Shown one piece after another: positions 36,948-47,754 of a DNA stretch of 64,000 bases (positions are counted from its first letter, which is position 1; the number at the start of each line of letters is the position of its first letter). Made by a program: the position numbers and the translations under genes. The notes below the pieces were generated by a model. That model saw only the letters and a list, made by a program, of their open reading frames with translations, searched no databases and was not told the origin of the DNA. Origin of the DNA: Bifidobacterium bifidum ATCC 29521 = JCM 1255 = DSM 20456 (lineage in GTDB: Bacteria > Actinomycetota > Actinomycetes > Actinomycetales > Bifidobacteriaceae); contig NZ_AP012323.1 of assembly GCF_001025135.1 (NCBI RefSeq), positions 1,798,001-1,862,000 of the forward strand, given 5' to 3'.

Positions 36948-37681
36948 CACTCACCATCCTTCTGTTCAGCGGCGGCCTTGGCCTGAGCCTCTTCACGAGC
37001 CTTCTTGGCCTCGGCGATGCCGGCGGCGCGAGCGCGAAGCATCGCATCGGGGGCGACCTCGTTCAGGGCGAGGCCACGGCGGGCAGCGATCTCTTCCGGC
37101 TCCTCAAGCTGCTTGAGGGCGGCCACGGTGGCGCGAACCATGTTCACGGCGGTGGCGGAGCCCATCGACTTGGTGAGGATGTCGGTGATGCCGGCGCACT
37201 CCATGACGGCGCGCACGGGGCCACCGGCGATAACGCCGGTACCCGGGGCGGCCGGGCGGAGCAGCACGGTGCCGGCGGCATCATGGCCGATCACCGGGTG
37301 GGTGACGGTACCACGGATGCGCGGAACGGTGAACATGTGCTTCTTGGCGTCGAGCTGGCCCTTGGCGATGGCCGCCGGGACCTCACGGGACTTGCCGTAG
37401 CCGACACCGACGGTGCCGTTGCCGTCGCCGACCACAACGAGGGCGGCGAAGCTGAACGTACGACCACCCTTGTGGGTCTTGGACACGCGGTTGATGGTCA
37501 CCACGCGATCGAGCATCTCGTCGCCGTGGTTCTCCTCACGACGGTTGCGACGCTCGCCGCGTCGGCCTTCGCCACGCTGTCCACGACGGGACTTGCGCTC
37601 ATCATTGTTGTTGTTCTCGGGTGCCGCAGTGTTCTGAGTCTCTTCAGCCACTTGGGTTTCCTTCACTTCGTTGTCGCTCAC
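36947..37681 (-). CDS. rpsE: 30S ribosomal protein S5
   Basis: Fidelity-related small-subunit protein. The conserved core starts near residue 55 ([20 protein letters not shown]). It is preceded by a charged, low-complexity N-terminal extension (Asn/Glu/Arg-rich) and followed by an Ala/Lys/Glu tail, so the protein is 244 residues against about 167 in E. coli. Translation starts at a GTG (37681) that overlaps the rplR stop by 4 bases. Confidence 0.97.
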   Translation of the reverse strand: MSDNEVKETQVAEETQNTAAPENNNNDERKSRRGQRGEGRRGERRNRREENHGDEMLDRVVTINRVSKTHKGGRTFSFAALVVVGDGNGTVGVGYGKSREVPAAIAKGQLDAKKHMFTVPRIRGTVTHPVIGHDAAGTVLLRPAAPGTGVIAGGPVRAVMECAGITDILTKSMGSATAVNMVRATVAALKQLEEPEEIAARRGLALNEVAPDAMLRARAAGIAEAKKAREEAQAKAAAEQKDGE

Positions 37682-38049
37682 AGTGCCAGACCTCCCTCAC
37701 GGGCGCCATCAGCGACGGCTGCGACGCGACCGGTGTACTTGTTGCCACCGCGGTCGAACACGACCTGCTCGATGCCTGCCGCCTTGGCCTTCTCAGCCAC
37801 CAGCAGACCGACCTTCTTGGCGGCCTCGGACTTGGTGCCCTCGAAGCCAGCGAACTCGGCGGTCAGCGTGGAGGCGCTCACCAGGGTGTGGCCCTTGGTG
37901 TCGTCAACGATCTGAGCGACCATGTGACGGTTGGAGCGGGTGACGACGAGGCGCGGACGCTCCGGGGTGCCGACGACCTTCTTGCGAAGACGAGCGTGAC
38001 GACGAAGGCGCGCGACCTTCTTGCCCTTACCTAGAATCTTGACGCTCAT
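37678..38049 (-). CDS. rplR: 50S ribosomal protein L18
   Basis: Binds 5S rRNA in the central protuberance. The 123-residue product reads [20 protein letters not shown] and ends [20 protein letters not shown], then EGGLAL. The start at 38049 is one base after the rplF stop; a longer upstream open frame is not conserved. Confidence 0.97.
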   Translation of the reverse strand: MSVKILGKGKKVARLRRHARLRKKVVGTPERPRLVVTRSNRHMVAQIVDDTKGHTLVSASTLTAEFAGFEGTKSEAAKKVGLLVAEKAKAAGIEQVVFDRGGNKYTGRVAAVADGAREGGLAL

Positions 38050-38050
38050 A

Positions 38051-38590
38051 TCACTTACCAGCCTTTCCGGCCTTGCGCAGGATGCGCTCGTCCGCGTACT
38101 TGATGCCCTTGCCCTTGTAGGGTTCCGGAGCACGCAGCTTGCGGATGTTAGCGGCGACCTGGCCAACGACCTGCTTGTCGGTGCCCTTGACGACCACTTC
38201 GTTAGCGTTCGGCAGTTCGAAAGTGATGCCTTCCGGCGGGTTGACGGTGATCGTGTGAGAGTAGCCGAGAGAGAACTCGATGCCCTTGCCCTTGGCGACG
38301 GCACGGTAACCGGTGCCGACGATGAGCAGGCGCTTCTCGAATCCATCGTGCACACCCTTGACCATCGAGGCGATGATCGAGCGGCTCAGACCGTGCTTGG
38401 CACGGGTGGGACGCAGGTCATCCGCGGCGGTCAGGATAATCTCGTTGCCTTCGACCTGAGCGGTGATGCCCTCAGGGATGACGTAGGAATCGGAACCCTT
38501 CGCACCCTTGGCGGAGAAGTTCTGACCCTCGATAGCGACTTCCACGCCAGCCGGGATGGTGACGGGGAGCTTACCAATATGCGATGCCAT
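38051..38590 (-). CDS. rplF: 50S ribosomal protein L6
   Basis: Large-subunit protein near the factor-binding site. The 179 residues start [20 protein letters not shown] and carry both L6 repeats, with [20 protein letters not shown] near the C-terminus. It lies 17 bases after rpsH. Confidence 0.98.
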   Translation of the reverse strand: MASHIGKLPVTIPAGVEVAIEGQNFSAKGAKGSDSYVIPEGITAQVEGNEIILTAADDLRPTRAKHGLSRSIIASMVKGVHDGFEKRLLIVGTGYRAVAKGKGIEFSLGYSHTITVNPPEGITFELPNANEVVVKGTDKQVVGQVAANIRKLRAPEPYKGKGIKYADERILRKAGKAGK

Positions 38591-38607
38591 GTGTCAGCTC
38601 TCCTTTC

Positions 38608-39006
38608 TCACCACACGTAGGCGACGATCTCGCCGCCAATGCCCCGGTCGAGGCATTCCTTCTGGGTCATCAGTCCCGAGCTGGTCGAGATGATGGCGAT
38701 GCCGAGGCCACCGAGCGGCATCGGCAGGGAGTCGGACTTCGCGTAGCGACGCAGGCCCGGCTTCGAAATGCGCTTGATGCCCTGGATGGAACGCTCGCCG
38801 TTCGGGCCGTACTTGAGGGTGACCTCAAGGTCCTGGCCGACCTTGGCTTCCTTGGCGGTGAAGTCCTTGATGTAGCCTTCGCGCTTCAGGATCTCGGCGA
38901 TGTTCGCCTTGAACTTGGAGTACGGCATTTCCACGGTCTCGTGCTTTGCCGCGCTCGCGTTACGCAGACGCGTGAGCATGTCTGCGATCGGATCTGTCAT
39001 TGTCAT
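38608..39006 (-). CDS. rpsH: 30S ribosomal protein S8
   Basis: Primary 16S rRNA-binding protein and, in other bacteria, a translational repressor of its operon. The 132 residues begin [20 protein letters not shown] and end with [15 protein letters not shown]. An ATG two codons in is an alternative start. It follows rpsZ by 89 bases. Confidence 0.97.
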   Translation of the reverse strand: MTMTDPIADMLTRLRNASAAKHETVEMPYSKFKANIAEILKREGYIKDFTAKEAKVGQDLEVTLKYGPNGERSIQGIKRISKPGLRRYAKSDSLPMPLGGLGIAIISTSSGLMTQKECLDRGIGGEIVAYVW

Positions 39007-39095
39007 GTGGGCTTGTTGCCCTTTCTCGCCGTGGTTTCCGCCGCCCTAGCGCCTGCACTGCAGACGTTCGGGCCGCGGACCTTCAGCGTCGATGT

Positions 39096-39281
39096 TTACC
39101 AACTGGACTTAGTGACTCCGGGCAGCTCGCCGCGGTGGGCCTTCTCGCGAAGGCAGATGCGGCACAGGCCGAACTTACGGTACACGGAGTGGGGACGACC
39201 GCAGACCTGGCAGCGCGTGTAGGCGCGCACCTTGAACTTCGGCTTGCCGGCCGCCTTGTTCTTAAGAGCGGTTTTTGCCAT
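39096..39281 (-). CDS. rpsZ: 30S ribosomal protein S14, zinc-binding type Z
   Basis: A 61-residue S14 with CQVC and CRIC zinc-ligand pairs ([20 protein letters not shown], then [18 protein letters not shown]). This is the short zinc-dependent form carried in the spc cluster; many actinobacteria also have a zinc-independent paralogue elsewhere. It starts one base after rplE. Confidence 0.97.
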   Translation of the reverse strand: MAKTALKNKAAGKPKFKVRAYTRCQVCGRPHSVYRKFGLCRICLREKAHRGELPGVTKSSW

Positions 39282-39282
39282 A

Positions 39283-39855
39283 TCAGTTCTCCTTGAAGGG
39301 GAAGCCGAGGTGCTTGAGCAGCACGCTTGCTTCCTTGTCGTCCTTGGTGCTGGTCACCACGGTGATGTCCATACCACGCTGGTGATCGATGCTGTCGGGG
39401 TCGATCTCGTGGAACATGGACTGCTCCGTGAGGCCGAAGTTGTAGTTGCCCTGACCATCGAACTGCTTGCCGTTGATGCCGCGGAAATCGCGGATACGCG
39501 GCAGAGCCAGCGTCAGAAGGCGATCCAGGAACTCCCACATGCGGTCGCCACGCAGGGTGACGTACGCACCGATGGCCTGGCCTTCACGCAGGTGGAACTG
39601 CGCGACGGACTTCTTGGCCTTGGTGATCTTCGGCTTCTGGCCGGTGATCAGAGTGAGGTCCTTGACGGCGCCTTCGATGAGCTTGGAGTCGCGGGCCGCA
39701 GCGCCGACGCCCATGGAGACGACGACCTTCTGGACACGAGCGACCTGCATGGGGTTGGAGTACTTGAACTCCTTCTCCAGTTCAGGAACGATGACGTCCT
39801 TGTACTGCTGCTTCAAGCGCGGAGTTGCCGGCGCCTCGATAGTGCTATCGGTCAT
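39283..39855 (-). CDS. rplE: 50S ribosomal protein L5
   Basis: 5S rRNA-binding protein of the central protuberance. The 190 residues include [20 protein letters not shown] and [20 protein letters not shown], both typical. The start overlaps the rplX stop by 4 bases. Confidence 0.98.
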   Translation of the reverse strand: MTDSTIEAPATPRLKQQYKDVIVPELEKEFKYSNPMQVARVQKVVVSMGVGAAARDSKLIEGAVKDLTLITGQKPKITKAKKSVAQFHLREGQAIGAYVTLRGDRMWEFLDRLLTLALPRIRDFRGINGKQFDGQGNYNFGLTEQSMFHEIDPDSIDHQRGMDITVVTSTKDDKEASVLLKHLGFPFKEN

Positions 39856-40187
39856 GCCAGCTCCTTTCCGGACTTCTTGGCGACGCGCACGCGCACGGTC
39901 TTCACCTTGCCGTCACGAGCCTCCTGCTTAACATTCACGCCGACGCGGGTCGGCTCCTTGGTCTCCGGGTCGACCAGCATCACGTTGGAGCGATGGATCG
40001 GGGCCTCCACGGAGACGATGCCGGACTGCTGTCCCTGCTGCGTGGCGCGGACGTGCTTCTTGACGATCTGCACACCCTCGACGATCAGACGGTCGTTGGG
40101 CAGCACGCGGGTGACGGTGCCCTCCTTGCCGCGATCCTTGCCGCGGATGACCTTGACCAGGTCGCCGCTCTTGATCTTGGCTACCAT
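39852..40187 (-). CDS. rplX: 50S ribosomal protein L24
   Basis: Assembly-initiating KOW-domain protein. The 111 residues read [20 protein letters not shown] then [20 protein letters not shown]. It starts one base after the rplN stop. Confidence 0.98.
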   Translation of the reverse strand: MVAKIKSGDLVKVIRGKDRGKEGTVTRVLPNDRLIVEGVQIVKKHVRATQQGQQSGIVSVEAPIHRSNVMLVDPETKEPTRVGVNVKQEARDGKVKTVRVRVAKKSGKELA

Positions 40188-40188
40188 G

Positions 40189-40557
40189 TCAGATCACCTC
40201 CGGAGCGAGGGACACGATGCGCATGAAGCGCTTGTCGCGCAGTTCACGGGCGATCGGTCCGAAGATACGAGTGCCCTTCGGTTCACGGCCGGAGCCGAGA
40301 ATGACGGCGGCGTTCTCGTCGAACTTGATGTAGGAGCCGTCGACACGACGGTGCTCCTTGACGGTACGGACGACAACGGCCTTGACCACATCGCCCTTCT
40401 TGACCGACCCGCCAGGGATCGCGTCCTTGACCGAGGCGACAATGACGTCGCCCAGGCCGGCATAGCGTCGCTTCGATCCACCGAGCACGCGAATGGCAAG
40501 GAGTTCCTTGGCACCCGTGTTGTCGGCGACATGAAGCCGCGTTTCCTGCTGAATCAT
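40189..40557 (-). CDS. rplN: 50S ribosomal protein L14
   Basis: First gene of the spc segment. The 122 residues begin [20 protein letters not shown] and end with [13 protein letters not shown], matching the family along its whole length. A 92-base spacer with a perfect hairpin separates it from rpsQ. Confidence 0.98.
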   Translation of the reverse strand: MIQQETRLHVADNTGAKELLAIRVLGGSKRRYAGLGDVIVASVKDAIPGGSVKKGDVVKAVVVRTVKEHRRVDGSYIKFDENAAVILGSGREPKGTRIFGPIARELRDKRFMRIVSLAPEVI

Positions 40558-40590
40558 TGATTCTCCTTAGCCGAGCTGGTTCTCCCCGAG

Positions 40591-40624
40591 CACCCTGCCT
40601 GCCTATACCAGCGCAGGCAGGGTG
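40591..40624 (-). other. Perfect hairpin at the S10/spc boundary
   Basis: CACCCTGCCTGC (40591-40602) pairs with 40613-40624 over 12 bases with a 10-base loop, in the 92-base rpsQ-rplN spacer. There is no T-run on the minus strand, so attenuation, RNA processing or factor binding is more likely than full termination. Confidence 0.6.
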
Positions 40625-40649
40625 TCTCGCGGAGCCTTGCCGAACTTGT

Positions 40650-40916
40650 TTACTTGGCGCGCTCGATGATGGATTCGAGACACCAACGCTTGGTCTTGCT
40701 CAGAGGCCGAGTTTCCATAATACTCACGAGGTCGCCAACATGGGCGTCGTTGTGTTCATCATGGGCCTTGACCTTCTTGGTGGAGCGAACGACCTTGCCG
40801 TACAGCGGGTGGGTCGAACGCTGTTCGAGCTCGACGGTGATGGTCTTGTCCATTGCCTCGGACACGACATAACCGCGACGAACCTTGCGGAAGTTGCGCT
40901 CTGTAGTATCAGCCAT
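40650..40916 (-). CDS. rpsQ: 30S ribosomal protein S17
   Basis: Primary 16S rRNA-binding OB-fold protein and the last gene of the S10 segment. The 88 residues contain [20 protein letters not shown] and [20 protein letters not shown]. It starts 2 bases after rpmC. Confidence 0.98.
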   Translation of the reverse strand: MADTTERNFRKVRRGYVVSEAMDKTITVELEQRSTHPLYGKVVRSTKKVKAHDEHNDAHVGDLVSIMETRPLSKTKRWCLESIIERAK

Positions 40917-40918
40917 GC

Positions 40919-41176
40919 TTACTTCTCCTCCGACTTGGTCTCGGTAGCCTCAGGCTCCTGACTGATGCCGAGCTCACGCTCGCGCAGGACGGTGTACATC
41001 CTGGCGATGTCGTGCTTGACCGCCTTGAGGCGGGCAGTGTTGTCGAGCTGACCGGTGGCAGCCTGGAAGCGCAGGTTGAACAGCTCTTCCTTGGACTTCT
41101 TGAGGAAGCCCTCGATCTCTGCGTTGGTCTTCTCGTTCAGATTCTTGATTGCGTAATCAGCGGTACCGACTGCCAT
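40919..41176 (-). CDS. rpmC: 50S ribosomal protein L29
   Basis: Tunnel-exit protein next to L23. The 85 residues include the helical hairpin [20 protein letters not shown] and a short acidic tail ([12 protein letters not shown]), slightly longer than the usual 65-70. The ATG overlaps the rplP stop by one base (TGATG). Confidence 0.97.
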   Translation of the reverse strand: MAVGTADYAIKNLNEKTNAEIEGFLKKSKEELFNLRFQAATGQLDNTARLKAVKHDIARMYTVLRERELGISQEPEATETKSEEK

Positions 41177-41595
41177 CAGATATCACCACCTTCACGTGCG
41201 ATAATGCGGCACTTCATCGGAAGCTTGTCGATGGCGCGGCGCAGAGCCTCGCGAGCGACTTCCTCAGACACGCCGCCGATCTCGAACATCACACGGCCGG
41301 GGTGGATGTTGGCGATCCAGAACTCGGGGGTACCCTTACCGGAACCCATTCGGGCGCCCAGCGGGTGCTTGGTCAGCGGACGGTCGGGGAAGATGTTGAT
41401 CCACACACGACCACCACGCTTGATGTAGCGGGTCATGGCGATACGCGCGGCCTCGATCTGACGGTTGGTCACGTACGCCGGGGCAAGCGCCTGAATGCCG
41501 TAATCGCCGAAAGCGATTTCGGTACCGCCCTTGGACATGCCAGAGCGGCCCGGACGATGCTGCTTACGATATTTGGTCCTCTTTGGGATAAGCAT
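41176..41595 (-). CDS. rplP: 50S ribosomal protein L16
   Basis: Late-assembling protein at the peptidyl-transferase and A-site region. The 139 residues begin [20 protein letters not shown] and include the conserved [20 protein letters not shown]. The start at 41595 lies 4 bases after rpsC; a longer upstream open frame overlaps rpsC and is spurious. Confidence 0.98.
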   Translation of the reverse strand: MLIPKRTKYRKQHRPGRSGMSKGGTEIAFGDYGIQALAPAYVTNRQIEAARIAMTRYIKRGGRVWINIFPDRPLTKHPLGARMGSGKGTPEFWIANIHPGRVMFEIGGVSEEVAREALRRAIDKLPMKCRIIAREGGDI

Positions 41596-41599
41596 CAGC

Positions 41600-42418
41600 T
41601 CACTCCTTCGTTTCCGTTGCGGCAGGAGCCTCGGCGGCGGCCTGGGCCTCAGCCGGAGCGGCTTCGGTCGCGGCCTTCTGCTGAGCGCCGGCGGCACGGT
41701 TGCCACGGCGCGGGCGGCGATCGCCGCGACGGCCCTGACGGTTGTTGTTCTGCTGCGCCTGCTGCTCTTCGAACTCACGCTCGGTCATGTCGCCCTTGTA
41801 GATCCAGACCTTCACGCCGATGCGGCCGTAAGTGGTCTTGGCCTCGAAGAAGCCGTAATCAATCAGAGCGCGCAGGGTCTGCAGCGGAACGCGACCTTCG
41901 CGGTAGAACTCGGAACGGCTCATTTCCGCACCGCCGAGGCGGCCGGAGAGCTTGATACGGATGCCCTTGGCACCGGCGCGCATGGCGTCCTGCTGGGCCT
42001 TGCGCATGGCGCGACGGAAAGTGACGCGGTTGGTCAGCTGCTCCGCGATGCCCTGAGCGACGAGCTGGGCGTCCAGCGCGGCGTTCTTGACTTCGAAGAT
42101 GTTGAGCTGGACCTGCTTGCCGGTCAGCTTTTCGAGCTTGGCGCGGACCTTCTCGGCCTCGGCGCCACGGCGTCCGATGACGATGCCCGGACGGGCGGCG
42201 TGGATGTCCACGCGCACGCGGTCACGGGTACGCTCGATGACGATACGGGACACGCCCGCACGCTCGAGATCCTTGTTCATGACCTTGCGGATCTTGTCGT
42301 CTTCGAGCACGAAATCACTGTAGCGCTCGCCGACCTTGTTGGAATCGGAGAACCACTTCGAGCGATGGCTCTCAGTGATGCCCAGACGGTATCCGAACGG
42401 GTTGATCTTCTGACCCAT
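41600..42418 (-). CDS. rpsC: 30S ribosomal protein S3
   Basis: mRNA-entry-channel protein with helicase function. The 272-residue product starts [20 protein letters not shown] and has the KH motif [20 protein letters not shown]. The last 50 residues are an Arg- then Ala/Glu-rich low-complexity tail ending PAATETKE, a common bifidobacterial extension. One base separates it from rplV. Confidence 0.98.
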   Translation of the reverse strand: MGQKINPFGYRLGITESHRSKWFSDSNKVGERYSDFVLEDDKIRKVMNKDLERAGVSRIVIERTRDRVRVDIHAARPGIVIGRRGAEAEKVRAKLEKLTGKQVQLNIFEVKNAALDAQLVAQGIAEQLTNRVTFRRAMRKAQQDAMRAGAKGIRIKLSGRLGGAEMSRSEFYREGRVPLQTLRALIDYGFFEAKTTYGRIGVKVWIYKGDMTEREFEEQQAQQNNNRQGRRGDRRPRRGNRAAGAQQKAATEAAPAEAQAAAEAPAATETKE

Positions 42419-42419
42419 C

Positions 42420-42779
42420 TCAGCGATCCCCTTCCTTGTTGGCAACGATGACCGTGATGTGGCTGGTGCGCTTGTTGATACGAGCGGCACGGCCCTGTGC
42501 ACGAGCACGGAAACGCTTCAGCGTAACGCCCTCGTCCACATAGGTCGTCTTGACGACCAGGTCATTCTCGCGGAACGGCTCACCGGCCTTGTCGGCCTTG
42601 ACGCGAGCGTTGGCGATGGCGCTCTCCAGCACCTTGCGGACCGGAAGGGCCGCGGCCTGGGGGGCGAACTTCAAAATGGTAACGGCTTCGGTGGCCTTCT
42701 TGCCTCGGATGAGGTCGACCATGCGGCGAGCCTTGCGCGGCGTCACGCGGACGTGACGAGCGATTGCTTTAGCTTCCAT
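42420..42779 (-). CDS. rplV: 50S ribosomal protein L22
   Basis: Tunnel-lining protein and macrolide-resistance determinant. The 119 residues read [20 protein letters not shown] and contain [20 protein letters not shown], the beta-hairpin region that enters the tunnel; no insertion is evident there. Confidence 0.98.
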   Translation of the reverse strand: MEAKAIARHVRVTPRKARRMVDLIRGKKATEAVTILKFAPQAAALPVRKVLESAIANARVKADKAGEPFRENDLVVKTTYVDEGVTLKRFRARAQGRAARINKRTSHITVIVANKEGDR

Positions 42780-42794
42780 AAGTCATTCTCTCCT

Positions 42795-43073
42795 TTAGCG
42801 GCGGGCCTTCTTGTCGTCCTTCACGTGACCCTTGAAGGTCTTCGTGGGGGCGAACTCACCGAGCTTGTGACCGACCATGGCCTCGGTGACGAACACCGGG
42901 ACATGCTTGCGGCCGTCGTGAACAGCGAAGGTGTGTCCGATGAAATCAGGAGTGATCATCGAACGACGAGACCACGTCTTGATGACGTTCTTGGTCCCCT
43001 TCTCGTTCTGCTCGTCGACTTTCTTCTGCAAGTGGGCGTCGACGAAGGGGCCCTTCTTGATGCTACGAGTCAT
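42795..43073 (-). CDS. rpsS: 30S ribosomal protein S19
   Basis: Head protein that forms a complex with S13. The 92 residues begin [20 protein letters not shown] and include [20 protein letters not shown]. The start at 43073 follows the rplB stop by 16 bases; an 18-codon upstream extension is not conserved. Confidence 0.98.
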   Translation of the reverse strand: MTRSIKKGPFVDAHLQKKVDEQNEKGTKNVIKTWSRRSMITPDFIGHTFAVHDGRKHVPVFVTEAMVGHKLGEFAPTKTFKGHVKDDKKARR

Positions 43074-43089
43074 CTTCTCGATACTCCCT

Positions 43090-43920
<831 letters not shown>

Positions 43921-43956
43921 AATATAGTTCTTCCTTTAACTTTTCTCGGCTAACCT

Positions 43957-44253
43957 TCAGTTGCCAAAGATGTCGATCGACTGGCCCTCGGCAACGGTCA
44001 CGATGGCGCGCTTCTGGGAAACACGCTGGCCGAAACCGGTGCGGGTGCGCTGGCGCTTGCCGGCGCGGTTGAGGGTGTTGACGTTCGTCACCTTGACCTT
44101 GAAGATCTCTTCGATAGCCTGCTTGATCTGCACCTTGTTCGCGTTCGGGGCCACCACGAAGGTGTACTGGCCGCGATCGGACAGGGCGTAGCTCTTCTCA
44201 GAGACGACAGGCTTCAGGATGATGTCATGTGCTGGCTTGTGAATAGCGACCAT
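43957..44253 (-). CDS. rplW: 50S ribosomal protein L23
   Basis: Docking site for trigger factor and SRP at the tunnel exit. The 98 residues include [20 protein letters not shown] and [20 protein letters not shown]. It starts 2 bases after rplD. Confidence 0.98.
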   Translation of the reverse strand: MVAIHKPAHDIILKPVVSEKSYALSDRGQYTFVVAPNANKVQIKQAIEEIFKVKVTNVNTLNRAGKRQRTRTGFGQRVSQKRAIVTVAEGQSIDIFGN

Positions 44254-44255
44254 GA

Positions 44256-44921
44256 TCAGGCCTCCTTGGCGGCCGGCTTGGTCTTCGCGTCGACGAAGGC
44301 CTCAAGGCCTTCCTTCGTGAAGACGACGTACTGAGCCGTGACCACATCGTACGTGTTGAGCTGATCGGCGAAGATCGGGTGAACGGTCGGGATGTTGCGC
44401 ACCGACAGCCACTCGTTGACGTTATCGCGGGAGAACACCACGGTGGTGAACTTGTTCTCGGTCACCGGGGTGAGCGCGGCGATGGCGGCCTTGGTCGACG
44501 GGGTGTCGGTGACACCGAAGTCAACCACGACGACGCGGCCGGCGTTGGCGCGATCGGAAAGCACGTAGCGCAGGGCCGCGGCCTTCATCTTCTTGGGGGT
44601 GCGCTGCGAGTAGTCGCGCGGCTGCGGACCGAACACGGTGCCGCCGTGGTACCACTGCGGTGCACGGATGGAGCCCTGACGGGCACGACCGGTGCCCTTC
44701 TGCTTCCACGGCTTCTTGCCGCCGCCGGAAACCATGCCGCGGGTCTTGGTGGCGTGCGTGCCCTGACGGGCGGCAGCCAGCTGGGCCACGACGACCTGGT
44801 GGATCAGCGGGACGTGAGCCTGGACCTCGTCGGCGGTGTGGCCGAAGAGCTCGGCGGGCGCCTCAACGGAGCCAGTGGCCTGGCCCTTGCCGTCAGTGAC
44901 GTTGAGAGTAACGTTTGCCAT
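44256..44921 (-). CDS. rplD: 50S ribosomal protein L4
   Basis: Assembly-initiating tunnel protein; in E. coli the autoregulator of the S10 operon. The 221 residues contain the rRNA-binding loop region [20 protein letters not shown] and [20 protein letters not shown]. It starts 5 bases after rplC. Confidence 0.98.
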   Translation of the reverse strand: MANVTLNVTDGKGQATGSVEAPAELFGHTADEVQAHVPLIHQVVVAQLAAARQGTHATKTRGMVSGGGKKPWKQKGTGRARQGSIRAPQWYHGGTVFGPQPRDYSQRTPKKMKAAALRYVLSDRANAGRVVVVDFGVTDTPSTKAAIAALTPVTENKFTTVVFSRDNVNEWLSVRNIPTVHPIFADQLNTYDVVTAQYVVFTKEGLEAFVDAKTKPAAKEA

Positions 44922-44926
44922 GATAA

Positions 44927-45580
44927 TCAGGCTCCCTTCACTGCGGTGCGGACGAGGACGATGCCGCCCTTGGGGCCGGGAATGGCACCCTTGATGGCGA
45001 GGACATTGTTCTCGGCATCAGCGGACATGACGGTCAGGCTCTGGACGGTCGCGGTCACGTGACCCATGCGGCCGGCCATGCGCTTGCCCTTGAGGATACG
45101 GCTCGGAGTGGCGCATGCGCCGACGGAGCCGGGGCGACGTTCGTTCTTGTGAGAACCGTGGGTACGGCGGTAGGACTTGAAGCCCCAGCGCTTGATCGTG
45201 CCCGCGAAGCCCTTGCCCTTGGTGGTGCCGGTGACATCCACCTCTGAGCCCTCGGCGAAAGCGTCGATGGACAGCTCCTGGCCGGGCTCGTACTCGGCGG
45301 CGTCCTCGGTGCGCACCTCAACGAGGTGGCGACGCGGGGTCACGCCGGCCTTGGCGAAGTGACCAGCGAGCGGCTTGGTCACCTTGGTGGGATCAATCTG
45401 GCCGTAACCGATCTGGATGGCCTTGTAGCCATCGGTCTCCTCGGACTTGACGGCCGTGACCACGTTGGTGGACACATCCACCAGCGTGACGGGGACGAAG
45501 AAGCCGTTCTCGTCCCACACCTGCGTCATGCCGAGCTTGCGACCCAGCAGAGCCTTGTGGCTACCTCTTTGCGAAGTCAT
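44927..45580 (-). CDS. rplC: 50S ribosomal protein L3
   Basis: One of the first proteins in 50S assembly. The 217-residue product starts [20 protein letters not shown] at 45580 with GGGAGG upstream; the longer in-frame start at 45622 overlaps rpsJ and is not needed. [20 protein letters not shown] and [20 protein letters not shown] are typical. Confidence 0.98.
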   Translation of the reverse strand: MTSQRGSHKALLGRKLGMTQVWDENGFFVPVTLVDVSTNVVTAVKSEETDGYKAIQIGYGQIDPTKVTKPLAGHFAKAGVTPRRHLVEVRTEDAAEYEPGQELSIDAFAEGSEVDVTGTTKGKGFAGTIKRWGFKSYRRTHGSHKNERRPGSVGACATPSRILKGKRMAGRMGHVTATVQSLTVMSADAENNVLAIKGAIPGPKGGIVLVRTAVKGA

Positions 45581-45596
45581 AACGATCCCTCCTCCC

Positions 45597-45905
45597 TTAC
45601 AGCTTGATCTCGATGTTGACATCTGCAGGCAGATCGATGTGCATCAGAGAATCCACAGCCTTGGGGGTGGGGTCCACGATGTCGATGAGACGCTTGTGCG
45701 TGCGCATCTCGAAATGCTCGCGAGAATCCTTGTACTTGTGAGGAGAACGAATAACAACAAACACGTTCTTCTCGGTCGGCAGAGGAACCGGGCCCACCAC
45801 AGTGGCACCCGCGTTCGTCACCGTCTCGACGATTTTCTTCGCCGATTGGTCGATGACCTCATGGTCATAGGACTTAAGCCTGATGCGGATTTTCTGTCCC
45901 GCCAT
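45597..45905 (-). CDS. rpsJ: 30S ribosomal protein S10
   Basis: First gene of the S10 segment and also a transcription antitermination factor (NusE). The 102 residues include [20 protein letters not shown] and [27 protein letters not shown] lies upstream of the ATG. The upstream region 45906-46135 is a plain leader and promoter area; I could not assign a promoter with confidence. Confidence 0.98.
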   Translation of the reverse strand: MAGQKIRIRLKSYDHEVIDQSAKKIVETVTNAGATVVGPVPLPTEKNVFVVIRSPHKYKDSREHFEMRTHKRLIDIVDPTPKAVDSLMHIDLPADVNIEIKL

Positions 45906-46135
45906 TGCCGTCCGCCCTTTCTAGCGATTCGTTGACTATTACCATCCTGCTAAAGGGCACCGGCGAGCATGACACACGAAAATACTTTTCGCGGCCATAA
46001 CCACATCAGTGCGTAGACATGCAAGAAGCCCGTCGAAACGGACCCCTTGTTCCACGCTCGCTTTTTTGATTCCAATTTGCGAGCCCAAAACAGGCAACTT
46101 GTTAATTAAAGCACCAGGGGTACCTATAGGGAATT

Positions 46136-46294
46136 CGGGCGTGTCGCACGCCCGAATCCTGCCATATCCCCTCAGGGCTGCCGCCCCTCGGCGTCGCCTA
46201 CCGGCAGCCCACCGGGCTACCGGCCACACGGCTCCGCGGGCGTGTCGCACGCCCGAATCCTGTCATATTTCCTCAGGGCTGCCGCCCCTCGGCG
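46136..46294. repeat. Tandemly spaced 58-base direct repeats
   Basis: Two copies, 46136-46193 and 46237-46294, match at 55 of 58 positions and are offset by 101 bases. Each contains the hairpin CGGGCGTGTCGCACGCCCG and ends CTGCCGCCCCTCGGCG. The second copy runs straight into the inverted-repeat element at 46295. They lie upstream of the S10 operon, about 230 bases from rpsJ. Confidence 0.85.
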
Positions 46295-46419
46295 CTATCT
46301 GCGTTTCGTGAGGTTGTCAGAGCACGATCCCCTCGGTATCACTGCCCTACGGTTGTTGGAATCATGCGGTTCCCGGAGCGCCTCTACTCTGCCATCAACC
46401 CCTCGAAATGCAGATAGCC
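46295..46419. repeat. Intergenic inverted-repeat element, copy 2
   Basis: A 22-base site at 46295-46316 (CTATCTGCGTTTCGTGAGG...) and its inverted partner at 46398-46419 enclose 81 bases. The interior contains TTGGAATCATGCGG at 46356-46369, the complement of the core in the element at 21067-21189. Core-to-end distances agree with the first copy when one is reversed (39 bases on one side, 25-26 on the other). No coding function is seen. Confidence 0.85.
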
Positions 46420-46530
46420 CATTATTCTCGCCTCTCAGTGCGCCGATACACCTATCCGTACACGATTTTCAATGGGCTATCGGGAAAGGCAGTAGCCAAA
46501 CGGCCCCGCGCACGGTTTTCGTGCTGTACG

Positions 46531-46990
46531 ATGACAACCAACTTGGGAGAGACATTCAGGCTCGCCCTCGCCGCGCTGCGTTCGACGGTCGGCGATGCGA
46601 AGTTCCGTGAGATCGAGAAGACCTGGGTGCAGGAACATCAGGAGCAGTTCGACCCGACTGGTCTGAAGATTACCGCGACTTACTCCGACAAGTCCACGAA
46701 GGCCATCGACCCGACCGATGAGGCCGTGACCTATCACTACGACTTCGCGAAGCCGTCCGGCGCGGCGAAGATCACGGTGACCTATGACGGCCAGACCGCA
46801 TCGTTCACGGTCAAGGTGACGGCCGATGCCGGAAACAAAACCGGCAACAACCCCAAGCAGCAGGCATCGCCGGTACAAAACGGCAGCACCTCGACGCAGC
46901 CGAACGGCGTGTCCAACCCGCTGTCCAAGACCGGCGCCAGCACGGCTCCGATCATAGCCCTGGCGGCACTCGCACTGCTGACGGGCGGCG
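46531..46990 (+). pseudogene. Remnant of a sortase-anchored surface protein
   Basis: The frame from ATG 46531 gives a short helical segment (TFRLALAALRSTVGDAKFRE), a bacterial Ig-like (Big_3-type) domain (FDPTGLKITATYSDKSTKAI ... ITVTYDGQTASFTVKVTADA), an Asn/Gln/Ser/Thr linker and a sorting motif LSKTGAS followed by a hydrophobic segment APIIALAALALLTGGV. The expected charged tail is missing: the frame runs on into unrelated sequence (NADPYGCSPHGC). There is no signal peptide and no catalytic domain, so this is the 3' fragment of a larger surface protein, fused at its end to other debris. Confidence 0.7.
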
Positions 46991-47003
46991 TCAACGCGGA
47001 CCC

Positions 47004-47571
47004 GTATGGCTGTTCGCCGCATGGCTGCGCCGGGAGCGCTCGCTGTGGGGCAACGCCGTGGCCGTGCTCGCCACATCGATGATGACGGTGGTCATCGCCT
47101 CGTTCGGGGACCGGCTGCCGCCGTTATGCGGGGCTGGTGGCAGCCAGGTTTCGTGCGATGCCGTGGCGCAGTATCGGCAGGGCATTCGCGCACTGCCTGA
47201 CTGGCGTTCCTGGGCTGATGTGCAGGCATGGTGGCCGGCGTATTCCGTGCCGAAGGCGGCGTTGACGGCCGCGATCGTTTTCGCGCTGACGCAGTATGGC
47301 TCGGTGCTGTTCGTCAAAACGATGATTCGCGAATACGGGAAGCGATCCTACTTGGTGGCCTCATGGGTGTGGCACGCGGCGCTTGCCATCACCGGGTTCG
47401 CCGTCAATATGTGGCTGGGTGTCGTCGCGGTCGTCCTGCTGACGCGGTCAGTGGCGATACCGCTGCGATTCCGCGGGCAACGCGAAACCGATGATCGCCG
47501 GCGTCACCGAAGCGATGTGCCTGCTACTGGTGTTCATAGCGGTCATCATCATCTGTCCTCACCTGGCATAG
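47004..47571 (+). pseudogene. Frameshifted membrane-protein fragment
   Basis: From 47004 one frame reads VWLFAAWLRRERSLWGNAVA and continues through hydrophobic stretches (VPKAALTAAIVFALTQYGSV, YLVASWVWHAALAITGFAVN, MWLGVVAVVLLTRSVAIPLR). Near 47476, in CGCGGGCAACG, one extra base moves the message to the frame giving GNAKPMIAGVTEAMCLLLVF and a last membrane helix, ending at TAG 47569-47571. There is no start with a ribosome-binding site, and the 5' end abuts the surface-protein remnant. I do not recognise the family. Confidence 0.65.
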
Positions 47572-47754
47572 CGGCGATCCGCCTCCCCTTCCTATCCGAC
47601 TCCCTCCCCGACCATAGTCCCATTTCAGAGGCCGCAGAGGGGACTTTGGCGGGATGAGGTGGCCGTGTTGTTCGTGAGGCAGGTCACAGCGCAGGCGCTC
47701 CCCTATGTGAAGCCCGCGTTGAAGCGCCCCGCGTGCTGCATTATCGTAATCACC

